NCBI RefSeq assembly: GCF_000379125.1
Contig: NZ_KB900626.1
Span: 1,335,748-1,399,747, forward strand
Direction of reading: 5' to 3'
Origin: Methylosinus sp. LW4
GTDB taxonomy: Bacteria; Pseudomonadota; Alphaproteobacteria; Rhizobiales; Beijerinckiaceae
Length of the DNA: 64,000 bases
Below the pieces are notes generated by a model. The model searched no databases and was not told the origin of the DNA. It was given only the letters and a program-made list of their open reading frames with translations. Numbering within the stretch: position 1 is the stretch's first letter; each line of letters begins with the position of its first letter. Both the position numbers and the translations under genes were made by a program. Positions 56,792 through 64,000 of the stretch are shown here, one piece after another.

Positions 56792-57514
56792 TCACGAAAA
56801 ATGCCGCTCCTTCATCAAATCCACCTCGAGCCGAGCTTGGAACAGCGTGGTTTCGATGTCGTCGGTGAGCGGCAGACGGAATTGGCCGACGCCCGAAATC
56901 GCGCTGCGCGGGTATTGATAGAGCAAGGAGGCGCCGTCGCTCTCGCCGCCGCCCCCACTCGTCGAGGCGACGCGTGGCGTCGACTGCAGCCGGTCGAAGG
57001 ACGCCTGAATCGCGTCGAAACGGCGCAGCGAGTGTTCATGCGCCGCGGTGATATGGCTGAATATATGCTGGAGCCGATCATGCAGCGCCTGCGGGACGTC
57101 CGGCGATGGCATTTCCAAAGGCGATCTGTTCGGCTCGAGGTCGAAAGTCCCCAGCTGATATTGCGGCCGATCCGCCACCCGCACCTGCACCGAACGCATT
57201 TTCGCGCTCGGCGTCGCAAAGGCGGCCACCTCGCAGTCGAAACCATGAAGCCCATTGCCGCCGACCCGCTCGGCGATATCGTCCCGATACAGATTTGCCT
57301 TGGTCCTCTGAACCACCTCGCCGTCGAGCAGAATTTCGAGCACGACCGGCTCATTCCGCTTGGCGTCATAGATCCAGCCACGGACACGCTTGGCGCTCAC
57401 CTCGTCGACGACGCCGGCGAGACTGCCGCCGAAACGAAGACTATGCGCGGCGACTTCCCTATCGCGAAAAGTACGAACGGCAATCATCCGCCCCAGCCAT
57501 TCGATCAATGTCAT
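56792..57514 (-). CDS. Unknown protein with a beta-rich domain seen in glycan enzymes
   Basis: The ATG at 57514 is preceded by GGAGAG and gives 240 residues. The first 25 residues form a helix (LIEWLGRMIAV), then a beta-rich module of about 90 residues holds AGVVDEVSAKRVRGWIYD, followed by VVLEILLDGEVVQRTKANLYRDDI and GNGLHGFDCEV. This repeat-like pattern, with the Gly-Trp and R-D-D-I elements, occurs as an accessory domain in bacterial glycosyltransferases. The C-terminal half is a helical stretch. There is no catalytic motif I can name. Its position in the cluster suggests a scaffold or acceptor-binding role. Confidence 0.65.
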   Translation of the reverse strand: MTLIEWLGRMIAVRTFRDREVAAHSLRFGGSLAGVVDEVSAKRVRGWIYDAKRNEPVVLEILLDGEVVQRTKANLYRDDIAERVGGNGLHGFDCEVAAFATPSAKMRSVQVRVADRPQYQLGTFDLEPNRSPLEMPSPDVPQALHDRLQHIFSHITAAHEHSLRRFDAIQASFDRLQSTPRVASTSGGGGESDGASLLYQYPRSAISGVGQFRLPLTDDIETTLFQARLEVDLMKERHFS

Positions 57515-57586
57515 GCCGCTCTCCGTAGCTCTCGGCGAATGAAAAACGAATTTGCCAGAGACAGTCAAGATTGCGCGTGGGCGCGA

Positions 57587-60500
57587 TCAGAACTGCCGAT
57601 AGGTGTGCTCGCCATCCAAGAACTCGAAAATGCGGCGCGCGCAATCGTTCCACGACGGCATAGCGATTCCTTTCGAGGGTATAGGCCCGCTCGCGAGTTG
57701 CTCGCGCACGGCGGCCGCGAGGTGCGAGGCCGAGCCGGCCGAAAAATAGCGCGCATGCTCGCCGCCGAGCTCGGCGAAGACCGGAAGGTCGCTGAGCAGG
57801 AGCGGCGAACCGAAATGCGCCGCCTCGTATATCGGCAGGCCGAAACCTTCCGCGATCGAGGCGACAATGGTCGCCGTCGCGCTCTGATAGAGCCGCGCGA
57901 CGTCGGCCTCTGGCATGAAGCCGAGGTAGAAGAAGCGCTTTCCCTTCTCGTCATGGCTGTCGAAGCGTCGCAGCAGCTCGTCGACGCTCCAGCCGGCCTT
58001 TCCGACGAAGACCAGCGTCGCATCGACGCCCGACGCCCATAGCCGCTCGAAAGCGTCGAGAACATAATCGTGCCCCTTGCGCGGCTCGATCGTGCCGACC
58101 ATCAAGAACAAATTCTCGCGATCGGCGAGATCGGCGGTGACCGCTTTGACCGGAGCCGACGCTTGCGCCTTCGACGCGAAATCGGCGCCGAGCCGCGCGT
58201 AGCCGATGCGCAACCCCGGCCGTGGCGTGATCCCGCTGCCTTCGACCCACTCGATGAGACCATCGGCTCCGCTCTGCGATGTGCAGATCAGCCCGGCGCC
58301 TTTCTCGAGCAGCAGCGTCAGCCAGTTCGTGACCGAAATTTTTACATGGTCGAGAAACAGATCGGGATGTTGCAGCGGCAAGATGTCGTGAACGAGTCCG
58401 AACGCCGCGCCGCCGATCTGATCGAGACGATCGATCGGCTCACGCATCCAGTCGGCGAGATGCCAAGTCCCGTCGGCCATCAAAATTTTATCGAAAGGAC
58501 GAAGATCCAAGACGCCGAACCGCACATCCTCTACTTCGACCGGGGCGCGAGCGCCGCAGCTCTGCGCATAGTCGTCGGCGTAGATCAGGCCGGCCTCGGT
58601 ATAAGCGAAGGCCTGCGGCCGAAGACGCGCATCGTCCCAGGTGTAGGCGGCGCGCGTGATTTCACGCACGACTCGCTGAACGCCGGTCTTGAGATCGCCC
58701 TCCCTGATATGGGTCACATCGATCAGCAGCCTCGGCGCGAGCTCGGAGCGCTCTTGCCGAACATAAGAACGCGCGATCTCCTGAACGAACTCCTGCGTGA
58801 TCGGCGCGTCCCGCAAGAGACGAGCGATCGTCTTGCTGACCTTCTTCGGACCGCAGGTCTCGGCGTGCTCGGTCATCGCGACAACGGATCGTACGAATTT
58901 TTCGGCGATCTTTTCAGGATTCAGCACTTCCTCGCAGTAACGGAGCGCCGCTTTGCCGTAAGCCTGCCGCAGCGCAGGACCGCCCGCGAGCGCATCGAGC
59001 GCCTCGACGACGGATTCTGGCTGGTAAGTGTCGAGCGCGACAGCCACCTGCGCAGGCAGCTCCGCAGACGGCCCCATGCGATTATATATGAAAGGCGCGC
59101 CATTCATGAGCAGATTGAGGATCGCTCCCGAAGTCTCGCCGCGGGTCATCGTCCGCAATTGAACGCCGATATCGGCGGCTACAATGTAGAGATCGTAGAT
59201 CTCCTTCTCGACATAGCCGGTGATTTGGATGTCGGACCGCCCGCCGATGGCGCGCAATACCTCGCGCGCATATGGCGAGTCGTGATTCACGCCGCCTTCG
59301 AGCTCGCCGACGAGAAGCAACCGTGCGTCGCCAGATCGGCCCGCTATCGACCGCTTGAACCCTTCGATCAGTTCGAGCACGCCTTTCGTATGAGCGACGT
59401 GGCCGAGCGAGATAATGACCAGCGCCTCCGGCGGGATCGCGAGCGCCTCCCGCGCCTCGGCTCTGCTCGGCGCGCTTTCGCGCGCCGCCCCGGCGCGATA
59501 TTGCGGCAGAACGACGATTTTGGGCGCGGCGGCGCGGCGCGAGGCGGCGACCAGCACATCATGCGCGAAGCGCGAGTGAACGATGACTCCGAGGCTGCGA
59601 TGCGTCGCCGTGGCGCTGCAGGGCAGAGCGTCAACGAGCGAGCGCGCCGTGCGGTCGCCGCCCTCGCCGGCGAGCACGATGGCGCGCGCCGGACCTCCAT
59701 GCTCCTGGATCATGCGACGGATGAAGGCGTCGGGATTGCCGGGGTCATAGGACAAATAGCCGAGATAGGCGTCGTGAATGACGACGACGCCAGGAAAGCT
59801 CTCGATATAAGGCAGCATATAGTGGTGAAACGGCGAATTGCCGAGCTGATAGACGATCGCGTCGTAGAGATGCGCTTTGAATGGAAATTGCGAATGGTGC
59901 CAGATCGGCATGTCGTCGAAATTGGTCTCGACCTCGGCCACATCGTCGACGAAAATCTCGAAGGACGCGAATTTAGAGAGCGCGGGTAGAAACTCGGCGC
60001 TGTAATCGGCGACCCCCGTTTTCGCTAAAGGAAGCGGCGTGAACATCGCGATGCGGGGAGCCCGCCCCGCCACACTCGGCGCTTTGCGTCCGCTGCGTGC
60101 GGCGAAGGTCTCCTCCCAGGCGTCGAGGGCGCGACGGGCGCTCTTCTCCCAGGTGAAGAGCGCGGCGCGCTCGCGAGAATAGGCGCGCATGCGCTGCAGC
60201 TCGCCCTCCTTGGTGAGCGCGCGCACCATTGATTTCGCCATATCCGCCGGCTTCTCCGCATCGAAGCGATAGGCCGGATCGTCGACGATCTCCGTCAGGC
60301 TGGAATTGTCGCCGACGAGCACGGGCGCGCCGCAGCGCATCGCCTCGATCACCGGAAGACCGAGCCCCTCATAGAGAGGGGGGAAAACGAAGAGCGAAGC
60401 GGCGTTGTAGAGCTCGACGAGCTCGTCATCCGACACGAAGCCCGTCGTCACGACGAGCGGCGCCACGCCGAGGCGCGCCGCCTTCTCGCGCAGAGCGAGC

Positions 60501-61315
60501 GCTTCGGCGTTTTTGATGTCATAAACGATCAGGAGCTTGTATTTATCCGCCAGCTCCTTGTTGGCGATGGCGAAAGCCTCGAGAGTCCCATCGAGATTCT
60601 TGCGGAAGTCCGGCCCGCCCACATAGAGGATGAATTTCTGCCCGGGGGCGAAGCGGCGCCAAATGGCCCCGCGATGCGCCTCGGAGGCGGAGAGGATGCG
60701 GAAGTGATCCGCGACGCTGCCGAAAATATTGACGACACGCTCCGGCTTCAGGTGAAAGAGCCGCTCGGCGTCCTTCTTCGTCGCATCCGATATGGCCAAT
60801 CCGACATCGAGCTGCGGGACCAGGCTCGATGTGCGCTTGTACCAGAGGGCGACCTGCCAGTCTGTGAGATATTTGTCTGGATAGAGGAGCGGAATGAAAT
60901 CATAGAGCGTGGCGGATCGGATGATCGGCGGCTTGGGAAAATCGATGAAAGCCGCCGCCGCGCCATAGACGCTCTCGCCTTCGAAGACGCTCGAAATGTG
61001 ATAGACGTCGGGACTGACCGTCTCGATGCGATCATTGCGCAGCACATTGGCGACCTGCTCGCGCCTCTGCCGTTCGCGCCAATCATACTGCACGCTGGGA
61101 TAGTCGTGCAGAATCACATTGCCGAGATCGTCGATCTTCGCGATTTCCGAGATCAAATCCGCCGACTTGTCCAGATAATGCCGATTGAGCAGAAACATGA
61201 AGTCATGCTCACGGCCAATTCTGACGATTTCTTTCGCGAGAGAGAGAGAATAGCGCCCCATGCCTCGGGATTGCGCCTCGGTCTGACAGCATTGCAGATC
61301 AATCAGTATCTTCAT
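57587..61315 (-). CDS. Triple-domain glycosyltransferase (three GT-B modules)
   Basis: This 1242-residue protein starts at ATG 61315 (MKILIDLQCC). Domain one (1-400) is a GT4-type enzyme with YVGGPDFRKNLDG near 231 and the donor-site EGLGLPVIEAM near 316. Domain two (420-800) starts RIAMFTPLPLAKTGVADYS and has ISLGHVAHTKGVLELIEGF near 635 but a divergent donor site RGETSGAILN near 725. Domain three (862-1230) starts LLIDVTHIREGDLKTGVQR, with VGTIEPRKGHDYVL near 1073 and EGFGLPIYEAA near 1156. There is no membrane segment. It probably builds an oligosaccharide in one polypeptide. Frame and codon use are uniform, so this is a true fusion. Confidence 0.88.
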   Translation of the reverse strand: MKILIDLQCCQTEAQSRGMGRYSLSLAKEIVRIGREHDFMFLLNRHYLDKSADLISEIAKIDDLGNVILHDYPSVQYDWRERQRREQVANVLRNDRIETVSPDVYHISSVFEGESVYGAAAAFIDFPKPPIIRSATLYDFIPLLYPDKYLTDWQVALWYKRTSSLVPQLDVGLAISDATKKDAERLFHLKPERVVNIFGSVADHFRILSASEAHRGAIWRRFAPGQKFILYVGGPDFRKNLDGTLEAFAIANKELADKYKLLIVYDIKNAEALALREKAARLGVAPLVVTTGFVSDDELVELYNAASLFVFPPLYEGLGLPVIEAMRCGAPVLVGDNSSLTEIVDDPAYRFDAEKPADMAKSMVRALTKEGELQRMRAYSRERAALFTWEKSARRALDAWEETFAARSGRKAPSVAGRAPRIAMFTPLPLAKTGVADYSAEFLPALSKFASFEIFVDDVAEVETNFDDMPIWHHSQFPFKAHLYDAIVYQLGNSPFHHYMLPYIESFPGVVVIHDAYLGYLSYDPGNPDAFIRRMIQEHGGPARAIVLAGEGGDRTARSLVDALPCSATATHRSLGVIVHSRFAHDVLVAASRRAAAPKIVVLPQYRAGAARESAPSRAEAREALAIPPEALVIISLGHVAHTKGVLELIEGFKRSIAGRSGDARLLLVGELEGGVNHDSPYAREVLRAIGGRSDIQITGYVEKEIYDLYIVAADIGVQLRTMTRGETSGAILNLLMNGAPFIYNRMGPSAELPAQVAVALDTYQPESVVEALDALAGGPALRQAYGKAALRYCEEVLNPEKIAEKFVRSVVAMTEHAETCGPKKVSKTIARLLRDAPITQEFVQEIARSYVRQERSELAPRLLIDVTHIREGDLKTGVQRVVREITRAAYTWDDARLRPQAFAYTEAGLIYADDYAQSCGARAPVEVEDVRFGVLDLRPFDKILMADGTWHLADWMREPIDRLDQIGGAAFGLVHDILPLQHPDLFLDHVKISVTNWLTLLLEKGAGLICTSQSGADGLIEWVEGSGITPRPGLRIGYARLGADFASKAQASAPVKAVTADLADRENLFLMVGTIEPRKGHDYVLDAFERLWASGVDATLVFVGKAGWSVDELLRRFDSHDEKGKRFFYLGFMPEADVARLYQSATATIVASIAEGFGLPIYEAAHFGSPLLLSDLPVFAELGGEHARYFSAGSASHLAAAVREQLASGPIPSKGIAMPSWNDCARRIFEFLDGEHTYRQF

Positions 61316-61632
61316 CGCGTGACCCTGGCAGCGCGCATCTACCCCGACGTCGAATGGCGAGCGTGACGCCCGCCTTCTCACGGCGCGAGCATTTCGATAG
61401 GAAATCAGCGCGGAAGCGGCTTGGAAAAACTCGGCTCCGTCGAAAGCGTGTCCGCCGGCGCCGCGTAGCCGCCTCTCGGAAAGAGAGTCGACGCCGCGCG
61501 AGCGTTCTGTCATTGAAGCAATGTCCTGGTCAAGTCTGGGGAGTTGCGCCCGCGTCTCAATTCGAGACCACACGCATGCCGTGCGGCTCGATAGACGGCT
61601 TCGCCCGTGGAAATTCGAGGCGAGCCCCATAA
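61316..61632 (-). other. Promoter-side region of the glycosyltransferase gene
   Basis: The 317 bases upstream of the triple glycosyltransferase have no evident gene; the open frame here in the same phase is Arg-rich and lacks a conserved start. I see no clear promoter hexamers. A terminator ends the neighbouring Tim44-type gene at the far side. Confidence 0.4.
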
Positions 61633-61661
61633 AAAAGCGCCCCTTTCGAGGGGGCGCTTTT
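61633..61661. terminator. Bidirectional Rho-independent terminator
   Basis: AAAAGCGCCCC at 61633-61643 pairs with GGGGCGCTTTT at 61651-61661 around a 7-base loop, and both sides read into T-rich sequence. It lies 29 bases past the stop of the Tim44-domain gene and should end its transcript. Confidence 0.92.
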
Positions 61662-61690
61662 CTTTTTCTCATTCGCGCAGCGGCGCGATT

Positions 61691-62695
61691 TTAAGCGGTC
61701 TGCTGGATCGCCGAGAGCTTCCAGGCCTGCGGTCCCTCGCCGGCGGGACGGCGGAAGGTCCACACTTCGGTCGATTGCGTCGGCTGGACGGCGTCGCCGG
61801 AGACGATCTTGCCGGTCGCGCGATCGATGAAGAGATCGATCAGCGAGAAGCGCATCGCCACGGTCGCATAGTCGTCCGAGCCTTCGCGCCAGGCCTCGGA
61901 GAGGTCGCCCTGCAGCAGCTTCACATCGGAGATGCGGTTGATGACGCCCTCGCGCGCATTGGCGCGAATATCGTCGGAGAAATAAGAGACCATTTCCGGC
62001 GTCGCGAGATCGTGCAGCCGGCCGATATCCTCCTGGCTATAGGCGGATTGGGCGTCGGCGAGCACGCGCTCGAAGGCGTTGAAGTCCTCTGGACGCAGAT
62101 TCAGAGGCTCGCTCTTCGGATGCTGGGGCGCGCCGCCGCCGAAGCCCGTCCCGCCGCCGGTGAAGGCGAAGGCGCCCGGACGCGAGCCGCCCCCGGCCCC
62201 GCCCATCGCGCCGGCGAAGCGGCGATTGGCGAACCATTGAAAGGCGAGCCGCGCTAGAACGACGATAATCGCGATCTGCACCAGCAGGCCGATGATGGAG
62301 GCGAGGCCGCCGAGCCCGCCCATCAGGCCATTGCCCGAGAGAAGGCCGAACAGGCCGGCGCCCAGCAGGCCGCCGGCGAGGCCGCCGAGCAATCCACGGC
62401 CGAAGGAACCGCCGAGCGGGCTGGCCGCGGGAGCGGCGGCCGGACGCGGCGGCGCGGCGGGCGAAGGCTGCGCCTGCGGCTGAGGAGCAGGCTGCGGCGC
62501 GATGCTGCGCTCCATCGGCGCGGCCGGGCGCGGCGCGGTCGTCGTCGCGGGCGGCGCGGCGAAGGTCCGAGTTCCGCGGCTTCCCGAGCTGGCGCCGCCG
62601 CCCATCTTGGCCTCGGCGAGCGCCGGGGCGAGAGCGATGAGCAGAGCGAGCGCGAGCGCCGGCAAAGATTTGGAATGCGATGTCCAAGTCGACAT
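61691..62695 (-). CDS. Tim44-like domain exported protein
   Basis: The start at ATG 62695 gives 334 residues with a signal peptide (residues 1-29, LALALLIALAPALAEA). The middle (about 90-165) is Gly/Ala/Leu-rich with a membrane stretch, including FGRGLLGGLAGGLLGAG and then LLVQIAIIVVLARLAFQWF. The C-terminal 150 residues match the Tim44-like fold, with DFNAFERVLADAQSAYSQED and the ending EVWTFRRPAGEGPQAWKLSAIQ. In bacteria the domain occurs in inner-membrane proteins linked to envelope biogenesis; its precise role is unknown. It has a good promoter and a terminator, so it is a single-gene unit. Confidence 0.9.
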   Translation of the reverse strand: MSTWTSHSKSLPALALALLIALAPALAEAKMGGGASSGSRGTRTFAAPPATTTAPRPAAPMERSIAPQPAPQPQAQPSPAAPPRPAAAPAASPLGGSFGRGLLGGLAGGLLGAGLFGLLSGNGLMGGLGGLASIIGLLVQIAIIVVLARLAFQWFANRRFAGAMGGAGGGSRPGAFAFTGGGTGFGGGAPQHPKSEPLNLRPEDFNAFERVLADAQSAYSQEDIGRLHDLATPEMVSYFSDDIRANAREGVINRISDVKLLQGDLSEAWREGSDDYATVAMRFSLIDLFIDRATGKIVSGDAVQPTQSTEVWTFRRPAGEGPQAWKLSAIQQTA

Positions 62696-62746
62696 GACTA
62701 TCCTCGAGCGGTTCGCCCAGAGATGAGGAATCACTCGGGCGCAATC

Positions 62747-62775
62747 TATATAGGAATGCCTCGACCTTGCGGCAA
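62747..62775 (-). promoter_or_regulatory. Sigma-70-type promoter of the Tim44-domain gene
   Basis: On the minus strand TTGCCG (62775-62770) is separated by exactly 17 bases from TATATA (62752-62747). The predicted start near 62740 leaves about 45 bases of leader to the ATG at 62695. Confidence 0.65.
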
Positions 62776-62909
62776 AGGGCCGCGCGGCCGGAAGGCGAAA
62801 TCGGCTTTCGCGCTCATGAAATCAGAAACTCTTCTAATTTTTCATTTAGAACGAATTTCGAACGCGGCCCGCCGAACGCGGCTCTTCGAACACGGCTCCT
62901 GGAGGCTCG

Positions 62910-63425
62910 ATGCGCGTGACGCCGAAACTGGTCTTCGTCGCCGCCGTGGCGCGCAATGGCGTCATCGGCGCGGGAGAGCGCACGCCCTGGCGTCTGAAGA
63001 GCGATCTCGCGCGCTTTCGCGCGCTCACCTGGGGCAAGCCTATGCTCATGGGGCGGCGCACTTTCGATTCGATCGGGCGCGCCCTGCCCGGCCGCGAGAC
63101 TGTCGCTCTGTCGCGCGACGCGCGCTTTCGTCCCGAGGGCGCCCATGCGGCGCGCAGCCCGGAGGAGGCGCTGCGCCTCGCCGCCGAGCTGGCCGAAATC
63201 ATGAGTGCGGCGGAAATCATCGTCGCCGGCGGCGCGGAGATCTACTCCGCCTTTCTGCCCCATGCGGATGTGATTCACCTCACCGAGGTGGCGCTGACGG
63301 TCGCCGGCGACGCGCTGTTTCCGACGCTCGATCCGGCGGAATGGCGCGAAACGGAGCGCGAGACGCCCCCGCGAACGGCCGAGGATGAGGCGGATTTCCA
63401 ATATATTCGGCTCGAGCGCCGGTGA
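62910..63425 (+). CDS. folA: Dihydrofolate reductase
   Basis: FolA reduces dihydrofolate with NADPH for one-carbon metabolism. The 171-residue product has the family start LVFVAAVARNGVIG, the substrate motif TPWRLKSDLARFRALT, the NADPH loop MGRRTFDSIGRALPGR, and the later IIVAGGAEIYSAFLP and HLTEV strands. A GGAGG-like sequence (CTGGAGG) lies 8 bases before the ATG. thyA is not adjacent, unlike in many proteobacteria. The acidic Asp/Glu at the active site is represented by the D in KSDLARF. Confidence 0.95.
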   Translation: MRVTPKLVFVAAVARNGVIGAGERTPWRLKSDLARFRALTWGKPMLMGRRTFDSIGRALPGRETVALSRDARFRPEGAHAARSPEEALRLAAELAEIMSAAEIIVAGGAEIYSAFLPHADVIHLTEVALTVAGDALFPTLDPAEWRETERETPPRTAEDEADFQYIRLERR

Positions 63426-63529
63426 GCGGTCGATCGGCTGCAGATAGTGCGCAAACAGCTGTTGCAGGTCGGAGAACCTGAAGCTATAAACCGCCTCGAC
63501 CAGCGGCGACCGCTTCGCGGACGCCAGAT

Positions 63530-63606
63530 CGGAGTGTAGCGCAGCCTGGTAGCGCACCTCGTTCGGGACGAGGGGGTCGGAGGTTCGAATCCTCTCACTC
63601 CGACCA
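63530..63606 (+). tRNA. tRNA-Pro (anticodon CGG)
   Basis: CGGAGTG at 63530-63536 pairs with CACTCCG at 63596-63602. The anticodon stem CCTCG/CGAGG encloses TTCGGGA with anticodon CGG at 63564-63566. The T-arm holds GGTTCGAATC, and discriminator A plus CCA end at 63606. The D-arm is AGCGCAGCCTGGTAGCGC. An integrase gene follows directly. Confidence 0.97.
63582..63606 (+). other. Probable attachment site in the tRNA-Pro 3' end
   Basis: The 3' part of a tRNA gene next to a converging tyrosine-recombinase gene is the usual integration target of mobile islands. The recombination core would lie within the T-arm and acceptor of this tRNA, including TCGAATCCTCTCACTCCGA. The matching copy at the other end is outside the window, so the exact borders cannot be fixed. 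Confidence 0.4.
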
Positions 63607-63624
63607 AACAAATCAATATGTTAG

Positions 63625-63676
63625 AATGACGCCTTGGCGGTGCGGCCCCTGAAATGGCCCCCGAAACGGCGTCATT
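63625..63676. terminator. Hairpin over the integrase stop codon
   Basis: AATGACGCC at 63625-63633 pairs with GGCGTCATT at 63668-63676, enclosing 34 bases. CGAAACGG at 63662-63669 could pair instead with CCGTTTCG at 63679-63686. It overlaps the integrase stop at 63672-63674. Confidence 0.45.
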
Positions 63677-64000
63677 TTCCGTTTCGGCGGCCGATCGCCT
63701 CCAGCGCCCCGCTCTGGTGATCCGGGTGGTGATGGCCGTAATTCATCTCCAGCACCTCGACCGTCATCCCCAGATAGCCGGCGGCCTCCCAAAGGTCGCA
63801 GCCGCCCTGCATCAGCCATGTCGCGGCCGTGTGGCGGAGCGTGTGCGGCGAGACGCCTGTCAGCTTCGCATCCGTCGCGGTCCGGGCGAAGGCCTTATTG
63901 ATTCGGCCCACCGGCCGACCGTTCCACTCGACCACGGCTTCGCGCGGGAATCGCCGCGGCGCGGGCTTTTCGCCGAGCGTCAACGCCACCTGCTCTGCCT
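63672..64000 (-). CDS. Tyrosine recombinase (integrase), C-terminal part
   Basis: The frame runs open to the right edge and shows the last 109 residues of a phage-type integrase. The catalytic Arg lies in VSPHTLRHTAATWLM, and the nucleophile Tyr in the segment MNYGHHHPDH near the C-terminus. Between them YLGMTVEVLE has Met where many relatives have the second active-site His, a variation I recall from rhizobial integrases. The gene faces the tRNA-Pro 65 bases away. A GTG at 63989 could be read as a start, but the N-terminal domains are missing and the frame continues, so it is partial. Confidence 0.88.
   Translation of the reverse strand, partial: AEQVALTLGEKPAPRRFPREAVVEWNGRPVGRINKAFARTATDAKLTGVSPHTLRHTAATWLMQGGCDLWEAAGYLGMTVEVLEMNYGHHHPDHQSGALEAIGRRNGK

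Noticed and set aside
62814..63611. Minus-strand frame containing RTSDPLVPNEVRYQ
   Set aside because: This peptide is the familiar antisense translation of the tRNA-Pro gene and the rest is antisense to folA.

Overview
The window is GC-rich bacterial chromosome that reads as an alphaproteobacterium of the order Hyphomicrobiales (Rhizobiales). The evidence is gene content and order: an argS, SPOR-domain, nagZ, scpA, scpB, tatA, tatB, tatC, serS, surE, pcm, LytM-factor run; hdaA beside ppk1 and ppx; a TrcR-type (DUF1013) cell-cycle regulator; and Ku/LigD end-joining genes. A methanotroph-type genus such as Methylocystis or Methylosinus would fit, but no diagnostic gene is present, so the genus is a guess.

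Left part (1-9.0 kb): the N-terminal end of an exported TPR protein runs off the left edge. It is followed by RNase D, a small exported protein, and a leftward run of CDP-alcohol phosphatidyltransferase, AI-2E transporter, hdaA, ppk1 and ppx. This run joins polyphosphate metabolism to control of replication initiation. From 9.2 to 12.5 kb lie an unusual peptidoglycan-binding aspzincin protease, a small four-cysteine exported protein and a LytM/LysM lipoprotein. From 12.6 to 23.5 kb is the conserved leftward block for protein repair, seryl-tRNA synthetase, Tat export, chromosome condensation (ScpAB), cell-wall recycling (NagZ), division-linked SPOR protein and ArgRS. serS is bracketed by paired palindromic repeats.

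Middle (23.6-45.8 kb): an Imm11-like immunity gene and two unknown small genes, then panE-like, guaB and an ABC exporter. A 56-residue glycine-rich membrane protein with its own terminator follows, then trcR, a DUF2157-like protein, topA, a Tad-type VWA protein, rnr and an exported double-nitrilase protein. rpmG has a good promoter and is followed by a 0.7-kb structured, partly AT-rich intergenic region. Then come a lipoprotein-kdsB-pheA operon and a HIT protein.

Right part (45.8-64 kb): a leftward run of acyltransferase, DUF3175, CBS, MgtC/DUF4010, LigD-polymerase, LigD-ligase, Ku and YihY; the Ku-LigD genes form an NHEJ operon in which LigD is split in two and a palindromic repeat pair lies in the linker coding sequence. 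DUF1328 is divergent from a stand-alone nuoD with a pterin dehydratase. After tRNA-Arg(CCT) comes a surface-polysaccharide cluster dominated by a 1242-residue protein with three glycosyltransferase domains. A Tim44-domain protein, folA and tRNA-Pro(CGG) follow. Immediately after tRNA-Pro the C-terminal part of a tyrosine recombinase enters from the right edge, so the window ends at the likely boundary of an integrated element whose cargo is not visible.

No rRNA operon, CRISPR array, intact insertion sequence or replication origin was seen. Palindromic intergenic repeats of at least three types are present.
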